Below the pieces are notes generated by a model. It was not told the DNA's origin. It was given only the letters and a program-made list of their open reading frames with translations, and did not search any database. A stretch of DNA of 64,000 nt from Micromonospora radicis. GTDB lineage: Bacteria > Actinomycetota > Actinomycetes > Mycobacteriales > Micromonosporaceae. The stretch covers positions 120,745 through 184,744 of the forward strand of contig NZ_QXEC01000012.1 of the NCBI RefSeq assembly GCF_003583405.1. The letters are read 5' to 3'. Made by a program: the position numbers and the translations under genes. Below are positions 45,010 to 54,353 of the stretch, in pieces. Every line of letters begins with the position of its first letter. Position 1 is the stretch's first letter.

Positions 45010-47010
45010 TCAGGCGGCGGACGGGCCGGTGTTGGTGCGGGACTTCACCACGTCCAGCACGTGACCGACCGCCTCGGCCAACGGCACACCGTTGCGCTGC
45101 GAGCCGTCCCGGTAGCGGAACGAGACGGTGCCGGCGGCCACGTCGTCGTCCCCGGCGATCACCATGAACGGGATCTTCTGCTGCTGCGCGGTGCGGATCT
45201 TCTTCTGCATCCGGTCGTCGCCCGCGTCGACCTGGGCGCGGACGCCCTCGGCCCGCAACGCCGCGACGAAGCCGTGCAGGTAGTCGGTGTGGTCCTCGCG
45301 GATCGGGATGCCGACCACCTGCACCGGGGCCAGCCAGGCCGGGAACGCCCCCGCGTAGTGCTCGGTGAGGACGCCGAAGAACCGCTCGATCGAGCCGAAC
45401 AGCGCCCGGTGGATCATGACAGGCCGCTGCCGGCTGCCGTCCGCTGCCTGGTACTCCAGACCGAACCGCTCCGGCAGGTTGAAGTCGACCTGGATGGTGG
45501 ACATCTGCCAGGTCCGGCCGATGGCGTCCTTGGCCTGCACGGAGATCTTCGGACCATAGAAGGCCGCCCCGCCCGGGTCGGGCACCAGCGCGAGCCCGGA
45601 CTCCTCGGCCGCCGACCGCAGCGCCTCGGTGGCCCGCTCCCAGTTCTCGTCGGTGCCGACCGACTTCTCCGGATTGCGGGTGGACAGCTCCAGGTAGAAG
45701 TCGTCCAGCCCGTAGTCGCGTAGCAGCTCCAGCACGAAGGCGAGCAGGGACTTCAGCTCCCCCGCCATCTGCTCCTCGGTGCAGAAGATGTGCGCGTCGT
45801 CCTGGGTCATGCCACGGACCCGGGTCAGGCCGTGCACCACACCGGACTTCTCGTACCGGTAGACCGTGCCGAACTCGAACATCCGTAGCGGCAGCTCCCG
45901 GTAGGAGCGACCACGGGACCGGAAGATCAGGTCGTGCATCGGGCAGTTCATCGGCTTGAGGTAGTAGCTCGCGCCCTCCACCTCCATGGGCGGGAACATG
46001 CCGTCGGCGTACCAGTCGAGGTGCCCGGAGACCTCGTACAGGTGACCCTTGGTGATGTGCGGGGTGTTGACGAACTCGTACCCGGCCTGCTCGTGCTTGA
46101 TCCGCGAGTAGTTCTCCATCTCCCGGCGGATGATGCCGCCCTTGGGGTGGAAGACCGCCAGGCCGGAGCCGAGTTCGTCGGGGAAGCTGAACAGGTCCAG
46201 GTCCACGCCGAGCTTGCGGTGGTCGCGCCGGGCCGCCTCCTCCAGCAGCTTCAGGTACGCCTTGAGCGCGTCGCGGGTCGGCCAGGCGGTGCCGTACACC
46301 CGCTGGAGCTGCGGATTCTTCTCACTGCCCCGCCAGTACGCGGCGGCCGAGCGCATCAGCTTGAACGCGCCGATCAGCCGGGTGTTCGGCAGGTGCGGCC
46401 CCCGGCACAGGTCCGACCAGCAGACCTTGTCGGAGTCGGCGGCGAGGTTGTCGTAGATGGTCAGCTCGCCCCCGCCGACCTCCATCACCTCGGCGGAGTC
46501 CAGCCCCTCGCCCTTGACCTCGATCAGTTCCAGCTTGAACGGCTCGGCGGCCAACTCGCCCCGGGCCTCTTCCAGGCTGTCGAACCGGCGCCGCCGGAAC
46601 CGCTGCCCGGACTTGACGATCTCCTGCATCCGCTTCTCGAGCTTGGCCAGGTCGTCGGGCTGGAACGGCTTGTCGACGGCGAAGTCGTAGTAGAAGCCGT
46701 TCTCGATCGGCGGGCCGATGCCGAGCTTGGCCTCGGGGAAGACGTCCTGCACCGCCTGGGCGAGCACGTGGGCGGTCGAGTGCCGCAGCACGTCGAGCCC
46801 GTCCGGCGAGTCGAGGGCGACCGGCTCCACCACGGTCTCCTCGGACGGCCGCCAGTCCAGGTCGCGCAGCACGCCCTGTGGGTCGCGGACCACCACGATC
46901 GCCTTCGGCCCGGTGGTGGGCAGTTCGGCGGCGGCCACCGCGTCGGCCGCCGTCGTCCCGGCGGCGACGACGACGGGGTCGGCCACGGCGGGGGTACGGG
47001 GTGCGGACAC
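45010..47010 (-). CDS. thrS: threonyl-tRNA synthetase
   Basis: ThrRS charges tRNA-Thr. The 666-residue protein has an N-terminal TGS domain, an editing domain with [11 protein letters not shown] and the Cys/His zinc-like pair in [12 protein letters not shown], class II catalytic motifs with the MNCPMH segment, and a C-terminal anticodon-binding domain. GTG 47010 is preceded six bases away by GAGGAG (47017-47022). In this cluster thrS is the usual first gene of the thrS-HIT-pgsA-pim-pdx-yebC-ruv-sec series. No T-box leader is evident upstream. Confidence 0.97.
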   Translation of the reverse strand: MSAPRTPAVADPVVVAAGTTAADAVAAAELPTTGPKAIVVVRDPQGVLRDLDWRPSEETVVEPVALDSPDGLDVLRHSTAHVLAQAVQDVFPEAKLGIGPPIENGFYYDFAVDKPFQPDDLAKLEKRMQEIVKSGQRFRRRRFDSLEEARGELAAEPFKLELIEVKGEGLDSAEVMEVGGGELTIYDNLAADSDKVCWSDLCRGPHLPNTRLIGAFKLMRSAAAYWRGSEKNPQLQRVYGTAWPTRDALKAYLKLLEEAARRDHRKLGVDLDLFSFPDELGSGLAVFHPKGGIIRREMENYSRIKHEQAGYEFVNTPHITKGHLYEVSGHLDWYADGMFPPMEVEGASYYLKPMNCPMHDLIFRSRGRSYRELPLRMFEFGTVYRYEKSGVVHGLTRVRGMTQDDAHIFCTEEQMAGELKSLLAFVLELLRDYGLDDFYLELSTRNPEKSVGTDENWERATEALRSAAEESGLALVPDPGGAAFYGPKISVQAKDAIGRTWQMSTIQVDFNLPERFGLEYQAADGSRQRPVMIHRALFGSIERFFGVLTEHYAGAFPAWLAPVQVVGIPIREDHTDYLHGFVAALRAEGVRAQVDAGDDRMQKKIRTAQQQKIPFMVIAGDDDVAAGTVSFRYRDGSQRNGVPLAEAVGHVLDVVKSRTNTGPSAA

Positions 47011-47212
47011 GGGAGACTCCTCGCAGCAGATGTGACGGTGGGTGCCGAGGTCGGCTCGTTCGATGCTATCGGTCGCCCGTCGGGCACTGCCGCCCGATAT
47101 CGGCGACACCGAGATCACCCCGTCGTTGAACCTTTCCGGCCCCGGATCCGAACTACCGGGTGTGGCCGGATCCGGTTCCGGCCCTGCCGACTCTAGGGAT
47201 GGGGAACCCAAG

Positions 47213-48136
47213 ATGGCGATGACGCGTGGCGGGAGCCGTCGGCGCCGGGCCGGGACGGTGGCCGCGCTGGCCCTGGCCGGGGTGCTGGGCTGGCCCACGG
47301 CGGCCTGGGCCGACGACGTGACCTTCACGCCGCCCCAGGCGCAGCAGGGCAACTCGGTCAAGATGGAGTTCGTGGTGCCCGACGAGCGACCCGGGGTACG
47401 CACCGAACGCATCGAGATCCGGATGCCGGCGGATCCGCCGATCGCCGAGGTCTACCCGTTGTCGGTGGCCGGGTGGGCGCCCGCGATCACCACCCGGAAG
47501 CTGGACGTGCCGGTGGCCGGGATGCACGGCCCCGCCACCGACGTCGTCACCGCCGCGCTGACCTGGACCCGGGCGCCGGAAGCCGCCGAGGGCCCGGCGC
47601 GGTTGGTGTTCTCGATGGCCCCGCTGCCGCAGACCGAGCAGCTGAACTTCGAGCTGGTCCAGACCTACACCGACGGCCTGCAGGTGCAGTGGGGCAGCGG
47701 GCCCGGTCAGCGGCCCCTGCCCCCGCTGACCCTGGCCCCCGGCGACCCGAACTACCCGGGCGCCCACGGCGGCCACGGCGCCGCCCCCGGCGGTGCGGCG
47801 GACGCCCCGCCGGCCCCGGCCGCCGCGGCGAACGGCCCGAACCCCACCAGTCTGCTCGCCGCCGGCCTGGTCGCCGGCCTGGGCGGCGGCGCGGTGGTGG
47901 GCTGGCTGATCAGCCGACGGCGCCGGGCCGCCGACGAGATCGACCGCTCGGTACTCGACGAGGAACCGACCCCCCGACCGGCGGAATCCGCCGCCGACCC
48001 GGAGCAACCGACGACCCCGCCCGCGCAACCGGTCACCACGCCCACCCAACCGGCCGCCACGCCCACCCGAGCGAGCGCCGTCGAGCCAGCGAAGTCGCCT
48101 GTCCGGCAGGGGCACCCGGCCGGCGCCGGGCGGTGA
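47213..48136 (+). CDS. YcnI-like (DUF1775) membrane-anchored protein
   Basis: A 307-residue exported protein. A signal peptide ends AAWA (about residue 35); the YcnI-like beta domain (about 36-175) follows, then a Pro/Ala linker, one membrane helix (about 217-236) and a long Thr/Pro tail that is probably cytoplasmic. YcnI-type proteins bind copper through a mature N-terminal His. Here the mature N-terminus would begin with Asp (DDVTFTPPQ), so that His is missing. No copper genes (ycnJ/copC/copD) are adjacent. ATG 47213 or 47219 may start the protein. Confidence 0.8.
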   Translation: MAMTRGGSRRRRAGTVAALALAGVLGWPTAAWADDVTFTPPQAQQGNSVKMEFVVPDERPGVRTERIEIRMPADPPIAEVYPLSVAGWAPAITTRKLDVPVAGMHGPATDVVTAALTWTRAPEAAEGPARLVFSMAPLPQTEQLNFELVQTYTDGLQVQWGSGPGQRPLPPLTLAPGDPNYPGAHGGHGAAPGGAADAPPAPAAAANGPNPTSLLAAGLVAGLGGGAVVGWLISRRRRAADEIDRSVLDEEPTPRPAESAADPEQPTTPPAQPVTTPTQPAATPTRASAVEPAKSPVRQGHPAGAGR

Positions 48137-48146
48137 ACGGGCCGGG

Positions 48147-48335
48147 TCAGCCGAGCCAGCCGGGCAGCGGTTCCCGGGCGGCCAGCCAGTAGGCGGGTAC
48201 GCCGTTCGGGGTGCCCACTCCGGCGTATCCGGCCACCACCCCGCCGACGATGGCGGCGGTGGTGTCCACGTCGCCGCCCGCCTCGACGCAGGCCCGGATG
48301 GCCAGGCGGGTGTCGGGATAGAGGGTGAACGTCAT
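48147..48335 (-). pseudogene. remnant of an ADP-ribosylglycohydrolase gene
   Basis: A 62-codon frame from ATG 48335 encodes AIRACVEAGGDVDTTAAIVGG and, near its end, PAYWLAAREPLPGWLG, which is the C-terminal end of ADP-ribosylglycohydrolase-fold proteins. The metal-binding Asp segment GGDVDTT remains but the rest of the roughly 300-residue enzyme is gone. It is flanked by a YcnI-like gene and an OmpR regulator. It is probably a dead fragment, although a short product could still be made. Confidence 0.65.
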
Positions 48336-48397
48336 CGTTGCACCAGCTTGGCGGGTTTCGGGGTGGGCCGCAATCACGTTCCGCTTGCCGCCCCGAG

Positions 48398-48403
48398 TAC
48401 CGT
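48398..48403 (+). promoter_or_regulatory. -10 box (TACCGT) for leaderless OmpR-type regulator
   Basis: TACCGT lies six bases before GTG 48410; no clear -35 is visible. Confidence 0.35.
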
Positions 48404-48409
48404 GCTGGG

Positions 48410-49099
48410 GTGGCCACCGTCCTCCTGGTCGAAGACGATCACGTCGTCCGCGGCGCAATGCTTCGTTCCCTCACCGACCGGGGCCACGCGGTACACGCGG
48501 TGGGCACCGCGTTGGACGCGCTGCGGCGGGTCGCCGCGGAAACCCCCGACCTCGTCGTACTCGATCTCGGTCTGCCGGACCTGGACGGGTCGGACGCCCT
48601 GCGGATGCTGCGCGGCATCACCGACGTACCGATCATCATCGCCACCGCCCGCGACGACGAGCAGTCGGTGGTCCGGCTGCTGCGGGCCGGCGCCGACGAC
48701 TACATGGTCAAGCCGTTCACCGGCGCGCACCTGGACGCCCGGATCACCAGCGTGCTGCGCCGGGTGGGACGAGCCAGCCGCGCCGTGGCACCGACGGTAC
48801 ACAGCGTGGGCGGCCTACGGGTCGACGTCGGCGAACGCAGCGCCCAACTGGACGGGGAGGCGTTGGCGCTGACCCGCAAGGAATTCGACCTGCTGGCGTA
48901 TCTCGCCGCCCGCCCGGGCCGGGTAGTGTCCCGGCGGGAGCTCTTGGAGGAGGTATGGCGTCAGCCATCGGTCGGCGAGGACCAGACAATCGACGTTCAC
49001 CTGTACTGGCTGCGCCGCAAAATGGGCGAGTCCGCGGCGAAGCCGCGCTACCTGCGCACCGTGCGGGGGGTGGGCTTCCGGCTGGTGGCGCCGGACTGA
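48410..49099 (+). CDS. OmpR-family response regulator
   Basis: A 229-residue regulator with a receiver domain (phospho-acceptor D52 in DLVVLDLGLPDLDG, K101 in MVKPF) and a C-terminal OmpR/PhoB winged helix (about 135-227, LTRKEFDLLAYLAARPG). GTG 48410 follows a -10-like box by six bases. Its stop TGA is embedded in the CTGA that probably starts the kinase gene. The signal is unknown. Confidence 0.93.
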   Translation: MATVLLVEDDHVVRGAMLRSLTDRGHAVHAVGTALDALRRVAAETPDLVVLDLGLPDLDGSDALRMLRGITDVPIIIATARDDEQSVVRLLRAGADDYMVKPFTGAHLDARITSVLRRVGRASRAVAPTVHSVGGLRVDVGERSAQLDGEALALTRKEFDLLAYLAARPGRVVSRRELLEEVWRQPSVGEDQTIDVHLYWLRRKMGESAAKPRYLRTVRGVGFRLVAPD

Positions 49100-50523
49100 G
49101 GCGCTCGCTGGCCCTGCTCACGGCCGGCATGGGCACCCTGCTGGCGCTCGCCTTCCTGGTTCCGCTCGGGCTCACCCTCGACGGCAAGGCACGCGAGGAG
49201 GCCGTGGCCGACGCGGCGCGTCGTAGCGCGCTGGTGACCGGTGCGCTCGCGGTGAGCACCGAACCGGACGTGGTGACCCGCGCCGTGGAGGCCAGCGGCG
49301 ACGATCCGGCCACCCGGCCGGTCGTCCACGGACTGGACGTGGACTCCTCGGCCGGGCGGGCCGACGCCGGCCAGTTGGCGCAGGCCCGCGCCGAGGGACG
49401 TTCCCTGGTCGTGGCGGTCGACGGGGGTGTCCTGCGGCTGGACCCGGTGGTGCTGGCCGACCGTACCGCCGTGGTGGAGGTCTTCGTCCCGGAGTCCGCG
49501 TACGCCGGTGCCGGCGGTGGCCGATGGCTGCTGCTGGCCGCAGTGGCGCTCGCCTTGGTGGGCGCGGCGGTGCTGGTCGTGGACCGGGTCGCGGCACGCA
49601 CGGTGGACGCCACAAAGGACCTGGTCAAGGCGGCGCTCGCGGTGGGCGACGGCGACCTGGGCGTACGCGTGGCGCCGGCCGGCCCGCGCGAGCTGGCCGC
49701 GGCCGGTCACGCCTTCAACCGGATGGCGGAGCGGTTCGTCGCGGCCCGTACCGAGGAGCGGGAGCTGGTGGCGGACCTGTCGCACCGGTTGCGTACACCG
49801 CTGACGGTGCTGCGCTTGGACGCCGAGGCGTTGGAGTCCGACGACACCAGCGTGGGGTCGTTCAGTCAGGCGGAGTTGGACTACCGGCGCGGGATCCGGC
49901 GGATCCGGCAGGCGATCGTCACCCTGGAGGGTGAGATCGACGTGCTGATCAAGACCACCCGCAAGACGGTGGCGACCGAGCCCGGCCCGGCCATGTGCGA
50001 CGTGAGCGAGGTGGTCCGGGACCGGATGGTCTTCTGGGCGGCGCTCGCCGGTGACCAGAACCGTCCCCACCGGGTGATCGGTGCCCAGCTGCGCATTCCG
50101 GTACCGGTCCCGCGGGCCGAGCTGGCCGCCGCCCTGGACGCGGTGATCGGCAACGTGTTCCGCTACACCCCGCAGGGCACCGCGTTCGAGGTGGCGGTGT
50201 CCCGACGCGACGGGTACGTGGCGATCCGGATCGACGACGCCGGTCCGGGCATCGTCGACCCGGATCGCGCATTGCGCCGGGGCGCCAGCGACCAGGGCTC
50301 GACCGGGCTCGGTCTGGACATCGCCAAGCGGGTGGCGTTGCAGGCCAACGGGTCGGTCAGCATCGACCGGGCCCGCCTCGGCGGGGCCAGCGTGGTGATG
50401 CTGCTGGCCGACCCGGAGGCGACGCCGCGCCAGGTCAGCCGGTTCGGCCTGGTGGGCCGGATGGCCCGGGAGCAGAAGAGCAGCGGACGCCGCTGGCCCC
50501 GGCAACGCCCGACGGACAGCTGA
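49096..50523 (+). CDS. HAMP-type sensor histidine kinase (possible CTG start)
   Basis: A kinase of about 475 residues: membrane helix 1 (about 7-27), a short extracytoplasmic sensor (about 28-143), helix 2 (about 144-163), a HAMP domain (about 165-215), HisKA with H230 in VADLSHRLRTPLTV, and a HATPase domain ending in the GLGLDIAKRV G-box. No ATG, GTG or TTG is placed to include the first helix; the frame reads CTG AGG CGC directly over the regulator stop (CTGA, 49096-49099), so I propose a CTG start or reinitiation. The first internal ATG (49129) would cut into helix 1. It pairs with the preceding regulator. Confidence 0.85.
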   Translation: MRRSLALLTAGMGTLLALAFLVPLGLTLDGKAREEAVADAARRSALVTGALAVSTEPDVVTRAVEASGDDPATRPVVHGLDVDSSAGRADAGQLAQARAEGRSLVVAVDGGVLRLDPVVLADRTAVVEVFVPESAYAGAGGGRWLLLAAVALALVGAAVLVVDRVAARTVDATKDLVKAALAVGDGDLGVRVAPAGPRELAAAGHAFNRMAERFVAARTEERELVADLSHRLRTPLTVLRLDAEALESDDTSVGSFSQAELDYRRGIRRIRQAIVTLEGEIDVLIKTTRKTVATEPGPAMCDVSEVVRDRMVFWAALAGDQNRPHRVIGAQLRIPVPVPRAELAAALDAVIGNVFRYTPQGTAFEVAVSRRDGYVAIRIDDAGPGIVDPDRALRRGASDQGSTGLGLDIAKRVALQANGSVSIDRARLGGASVVMLLADPEATPRQVSRFGLVGRMAREQKSSGRRWPRQRPTDS

Positions 50524-50792
50524 GCCGCAGGGCGTACCAGCAGGTCGGCGAGGCCGGGTTGTGCGGTGGCACAAGTCTTCCTTAGATCCGGATTAACCCC
50601 GGTCCGCCACCGGGCGACGACTGCGAGGATTCTCCCCGAACCCAGCAGTTCCACCGGCCAACCGCTCCCAGCGCATCCGGCCGGTGGAGCCGTGCGCGCG
50701 GCGGGAGTCACGGTCCCCCCACACCTCCTCCCGCCGCGCGCCACTTCATGCGGATTCGCCGCCGGTCCCGGGCGCCCTGCGCGGCGGCCGGC
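50524..50792. other. 269-bp region between kinase and adenosine deaminase, two hairpins
   Basis: CCACCGGCC (50651-50659) pairs with GGCCGGTGG (50679-50687), and GCGCGCGGCGGGAG (50694-50707) pairs perfectly with its complement at 50728-50741 (20-base loop). These separate converging genes and probably terminate both. The AT-richer part near 50585-50605 shows nothing recognisable. Confidence 0.55.
50694..50741. terminator. bidirectional hairpin after the kinase gene
   Basis: A perfect 14-bp stem with a 20-base loop lies between the kinase gene and the adenosine deaminase gene, which converge. Confidence 0.55.
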
Positions 50793-51818
50793 TCAGCCCA
50801 GCGCCTTCGCCAGGTACCCGTCGATCTCCGCGGTGAGCCGTCGCTTACCCGGCTCGTCCAGGAAGGACGCGGTCACCGCGTTGCGGGCCAGCGCCGCCAC
50901 CTGCGCCGGACCGGCGTCCAGCAGTTCGGCGGCCACCGCGTACTCGTCGTCGAGGGTGGTGCCGAACATCGGCGGGTCGTCGGAGTTGATGGTGACCAGC
51001 AGCCCGGCCTCGACCAGGCGGGGCAGCGGGTGTTCCGCGATGGTGGCCACCGCCCGGGTCCGGACGTTGGAGGTCGGGCACACCTCCATGGCGATCTGCC
51101 GCTCGGCGAGGTAGGCCAGCAACTCGGAGTCCTGGGCGGCGGAGATGCCGTGGCCGATCCGCTCGGCACCCAGGTCCCGTAGTGCGTCCCAGATGGTCTG
51201 CGGCCCGGTGGTCTCCCCCGCGTGCGGCACCGAGTGCAACCCCGCGGCCCGGGCCTGGTCGAAGTACGGCTTGAACTGCGGTCGGGGCACCCCGATCTCC
51301 GGGCCGCCCAGCCCGAAGCTGATCAGCCCGTCCGGGCGCTCCTCCAGGCAGATCCGGAGCGTCTCCTCGGCGGCCGGCAGGCCGGCCTCGCCCGGGATGT
51401 CGAAGCACCAACGCAGCTCGATGCCGAAGTCTGCGGCGGCCCGCTTGCGGGCGTCCTCGATCGCCTCGCAGAACGCCGGTGCCGGGATCCCGCGCGTGAC
51501 GTGCGAGTACGGCGTCACCGTCAGCTCGGCGTAGCGGACCTGCTGGCGGGCCAGCTCGCGGGCGACCTCGTGGGTGAGGATCCAGACGTCCTCCTGGTCC
51601 CGGACGAGGTCCACGACGCTGAGGTACAGCTCGATGAAGTGCGCGAAGTCGCGGAAGACGAAGTAGTCGGCCAGCAGCTGCGGATCGGCCGGAACCGGGC
51701 TCTGCCCCTCGTGTCGGGCGGCCAGCTCGGCCACGATCCGGGGTGAGGCGGAGCCGACGTGGTGCACGTGCAGTTCGGCCTTTGGCAGTCCGGCGATGAA
51801 GGTACGCAGATCGGTCAC
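50793..51818 (-). CDS. adenosine deaminase family protein
   Basis: A 341-residue amidohydrolase barrel that deaminates adenosine or a related nucleoside to inosine. Zinc ligands and active-site residues appear as HVHHVGS, HSVPHAGETTG, GHGISAAQD and NSDDPPMF. The N-terminal motif is HVHHVGS rather than the more usual HVHLDG, a version found in a second actinobacterial group. GTG 51818 overlaps the methyltransferase stop, with AGGAG upstream. Confidence 0.85.
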   Translation of the reverse strand: MTDLRTFIAGLPKAELHVHHVGSASPRIVAELAARHEGQSPVPADPQLLADYFVFRDFAHFIELYLSVVDLVRDQEDVWILTHEVARELARQQVRYAELTVTPYSHVTRGIPAPAFCEAIEDARKRAAADFGIELRWCFDIPGEAGLPAAEETLRICLEERPDGLISFGLGGPEIGVPRPQFKPYFDQARAAGLHSVPHAGETTGPQTIWDALRDLGAERIGHGISAAQDSELLAYLAERQIAMEVCPTSNVRTRAVATIAEHPLPRLVEAGLLVTINSDDPPMFGTTLDDEYAVAAELLDAGPAQVAALARNAVTASFLDEPGKRRLTAEIDGYLAKALG

Positions 51819-52609
51819 AAGTTCTCCTGGGCGCGGGCGCCGGTACGGGCGACGACAAAGATCCGTCGAAACGGGAAGTACACCTGCCCCTGGCGCGCCG
51901 GGTACGCCTCGGCGAGGTGTACCGCGAGTGCGGTCCGGAAGGCCGACCAGTCGGCGGCGTCCAGCGCGGCCCGGACCGGGCGCAGCGCGGTGCCCTCCAT
52001 CCAGGTCAACACCGGGTGGTCCGCGTCGGGACGGGCCGTCAGCAGGTGCACGTAGGTAGTCTCCCAGGCGTCCACGGCGCAGCCGGCGGCGACCAGGGAC
52101 TCGGCGTACTCCACCGGCTCGGCGACCGGCGCCTCTCGCAGCAGCGGGGCCAGTGCGGCGCGCCACGGCGGGCGTCCGGCGAGCTCGCGCAGCGCGCGGT
52201 GCGAGGGCGCGTCGAAGTTGCCGGGGACCTGGGTGGCCAGCCAGGCACCGGTGGGCAGTTCCCGGGCCCATCGGGTGAGCAGCGCGCGGTGCCCGGGCAC
52301 CCACTGCAGCACCGCGTTGCTGACCACCACGTCGGTGCCCGGCTCGGGACGCCAGTCGCGTACGTCGGCCACGGCGAAGCCGACCGGGGTGTCCAGCGCG
52401 GCGGCGCGGGCGATCATCTCCGCCGAGGAGTCCAGCCCGACGATCCGGCTGCCGGGCCAGCGGTCGGCGAGGGTGGCGGTCAGGGTGCCCGGCCCGCAGC
52501 CGAGGTCGACCACGGCACGCGGCCGGGTGGCGGGCACCCGGGCGAGCAGATCGTGGAACGGGCGGGCCCGCTCGTCGTCGTAGCGAAGGTACGTCGCCGG
52601 ATCCCACAT
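51815..52609 (-). CDS. tam: SAM-dependent methyltransferase, trans-aconitate methyltransferase-like
   Basis: A 264-residue class I methyltransferase resembling Tam, which methyl-esterifies trans-aconitate. It begins MWDPATYLRYDDERARPF, and the SAM motif is VVDLGCGPGTLTATLA; an acidic SAM-contact appears in GLDSSAEM. GGGAGG (52615-52620) favours ATG 52609. It overlaps the adenosine deaminase gene by four bases. A minus-strand promoter with TTGTCG and TACGCT (17-bp spacing) lies upstream. Substrate assignment is by family resemblance. Confidence 0.85.
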   Translation of the reverse strand: MWDPATYLRYDDERARPFHDLLARVPATRPRAVVDLGCGPGTLTATLADRWPGSRIVGLDSSAEMIARAAALDTPVGFAVADVRDWRPEPGTDVVVSNAVLQWVPGHRALLTRWARELPTGAWLATQVPGNFDAPSHRALRELAGRPPWRAALAPLLREAPVAEPVEYAESLVAAGCAVDAWETTYVHLLTARPDADHPVLTWMEGTALRPVRAALDAADWSAFRTALAVHLAEAYPARQGQVYFPFRRIFVVARTGARAQENL

Positions 52610-52628
52610 CACGCCTCCCGCTTAAAAA

Positions 52629-52691
52629 CCGTACGTACGTCTTGTTAGCGTACGGCCCGGCCGCCCCGCCGACAAGAACGGTCACTAGGCT
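52629..52691. promoter_or_regulatory. divergent promoters and GTAC-rich operator between tam and aldo/keto reductase
   Basis: For the minus strand, TTGTCG (52670-52675) and TACGCT (52647-52652) are 17 bases apart. For the plus strand, TAGGCT (52686-52691) ends 7 bases before ATG 52699, suggesting a leaderless mRNA. CCGTAC (52629-52634) and GTACGG (52650-52655) form an inverted repeat over the minus-strand start region, next to the palindrome CGTACGTACG. Confidence 0.5.
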
Positions 52692-52698
52692 CAACGGC

Positions 52699-53682
52699 AT
52701 GGAGCTACGCACCTTCCCCCGCTTGGGTCGACAGGTCGGTGTGGTCGGCCTCGGCGCCTGGCAGCTCGGCGCCGACTGGGGCACGGTCACCGAGGACGAC
52801 GCGATGTCGGTGCTCAGCGCCGCCGTCGAAGCCGGCGTCACCTTCCTGGACACCGCCGACGTGTACGGCGACGGACGCAGCGAACAGTTGATCGGGCGGT
52901 TCCTCGCGGCCCACCCGGACGCCGGGCTGACCGTGGCGACGAAGATGGGCCGGCGCGTACCGCAGACCCCCGAGGCATACACCCTGGACAACTTCCGACA
53001 ATGGACCGACCGGTCCCGGGCGAACCTCGGGGTGGACACCCTGGACCTGGTGCAGTTGCACTGCCCACCCACGGTGGTCTTCGCCGACGACAGCGTCTTC
53101 GACGCCCTCGACACCCTGGTCGCCGAGAAGCGGATCGCCGCGTACGGGGTCAGCGTGGAGACCTGCGACGAGGCCCTCACCGCCATCGCCCGCCCGGGGG
53201 TGGCCAGCGTCCAGATCATCCTCAACGCGTTGCGCCACAAGCCGCTCGAACGGGTGCTGCCGGCCGCCTCGGCCGCCGGGGTCGGCATCATCGCGCGCGT
53301 GCCGCTGGCCAGCGGCCTGCTCTCCGGGCGCTACGACGAGCAGACCACCTTCGCCGCCGACGACCACCGCTCCTACAACCGGCACGGCGAGGCGTTCGAC
53401 GTCGGCGAGACGTTCTCCGGCGTCGACTTCGACACCGGACTGGCGGCCGTCCGCCGACTCGCCCCACTGGTCGGCGACGACCGGACGACGGCGCAGTTCG
53501 CGCTGCGCTGGGTGCTCGACCAGGCGGGCGTCACCGTGGTCATCCCCGGCGCCCGCGACGCCGACCAGGCCCGGGCCAACGCGGCCGTGGCCGGCCAACC
53601 GGCACTGTCCACGCAGGAACTCGCCGAGGTGACCGCCGTCTACGACGAGCTGGTCCGCCCCCAGGTGCACCACCGGTGGTGA
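52699..53682 (+). CDS. aldo/keto reductase
   Basis: A 327-residue aldo/keto reductase: Asp and Tyr in FLDTADVYGDGRSE, Lys in TVATKMGRR, His in LVQLHCPP, and the NADPH loop IPGARDADQARAN. Unknown carbonyl substrate. ATG 52699 is 7 bases after TAGGCT, so the transcript is probably leaderless. Divergent from tam. Confidence 0.88.
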   Translation: MELRTFPRLGRQVGVVGLGAWQLGADWGTVTEDDAMSVLSAAVEAGVTFLDTADVYGDGRSEQLIGRFLAAHPDAGLTVATKMGRRVPQTPEAYTLDNFRQWTDRSRANLGVDTLDLVQLHCPPTVVFADDSVFDALDTLVAEKRIAAYGVSVETCDEALTAIARPGVASVQIILNALRHKPLERVLPAASAAGVGIIARVPLASGLLSGRYDEQTTFAADDHRSYNRHGEAFDVGETFSGVDFDTGLAAVRRLAPLVGDDRTTAQFALRWVLDQAGVTVVIPGARDADQARANAAVAGQPALSTQELAEVTAVYDELVRPQVHHRW

Positions 53683-53720
53683 GCGCCGGACCGGCCGAGA
53701 ACCGGGAGAAGAAGGGCGCG

Positions 53721-53915
53721 ATGAGCGGCTGGTTCCGGCTCACCCTCGGCCTGCTGGCCGTGGTCGTCGGCGCCGCCTGGACCGTCCAGGGCCTCGGCTA
53801 CGTCGAGGACAGCATCATGGCGGGTCACCGCGTCTGGGCGCTGCTCGGTCCGCTACTGGCCCTGGCCGGCCTGGCCCTGCTCTGGCTCGGCGTACGCGCC
53901 CGCAACCGGGGCTGA
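53721..53915 (+). CDS. small two-helix membrane protein
   Basis: A 64-residue protein with two membrane helices (about 5-24 and 37-57) and a basic C-terminus. ATG 53721 has GAAGG seven or so bases upstream, 38 bases after the aldo/keto reductase stop, so it likely shares that transcript. I do not recognise the family. A terminator hairpin follows. Confidence 0.6.
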   Translation: MSGWFRLTLGLLAVVVGAAWTVQGLGYVEDSIMAGHRVWALLGPLLALAGLALLWLGVRARNRG

Positions 53916-53948
53916 CCCCGGCCGCACGGACGCCGCACAGTGGACTTC

Positions 53949-53973
53949 GGGCCGCGACCGCCGGTCGCGGCCC
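53949..53973 (+). terminator. hairpin terminator after small membrane protein gene
   Basis: GGGCCGCGACC (53949-53959) pairs with GGTCGCGGCCC (53963-53973) with a 3-base loop. Confidence 0.55.
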
Positions 53974-54063
53974 GCACCACGCGGCCCTGCGGTCACGGCC
54001 CGGCAAGTGCGACTCCGCGGTCGGCCCGAACCGCGTGGAACCTACCGGGTCGTGGACATGGAA

Positions 54064-54094
54064 AAGCCCCGCGTCGTCGCCGAACGCGGGGCTT
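54064..54094 (-). terminator. Rho-independent terminator of the cold-shock gene
   Basis: AAGCCCCGCGT and ACGCGGGGCTT form an 11-bp stem with a 9-base loop; on the minus strand a TTTT tract follows. It lies 56 bases after the cold-shock stop. Confidence 0.8.
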
Positions 54095-54149
54095 CACACC
54101 GATTCATGGGGCCGCCTGGCCACTGGCCGGCGGCCGCCGAGCGGTGCAC

Positions 54150-54353
54150 TCAGAGGGGGCGGACCTGCTCGGCCTGCGGACCCTTCTGGCCCTGGGCGAT
54201 CTCGAACTCCACCCGCTGGTTCTCCTCCAGCGTGCGGTAGCCGCTGGACTGGATGGCCGAGAAGTGGACGAACACGTCAGCACCCCCGCCGTCGACGGTG
54301 ATGAAGCCGAAGCCCTTGTCAGCGTTGAACCACTTCACGGTTCCCTGCGCCAT
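54150..54353 (-). CDS. cold-shock protein (CspA type)
   Basis: A 67-residue single-stranded nucleic acid-binding cold-shock domain with RNP1 (KGFGFITV) and RNP2 (VFVHFSAI). It acts as an RNA chaperone, and in actinobacteria such genes are often highly expressed constitutively. A strong GAAGGAG Shine-Dalgarno precedes ATG 54353. A possible -10 (TAGGCT, minus strand 54516-54521) implies a leader of about 155 bases, which can fold (see the intergenic entry). The name cspA is plausible but paralogues are common. Confidence 0.95.
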   Translation of the reverse strand: MAQGTVKWFNADKGFGFITVDGGGADVFVHFSAIQSSGYRTLEENQRVEFEIAQGQKGPQAEQVRPL

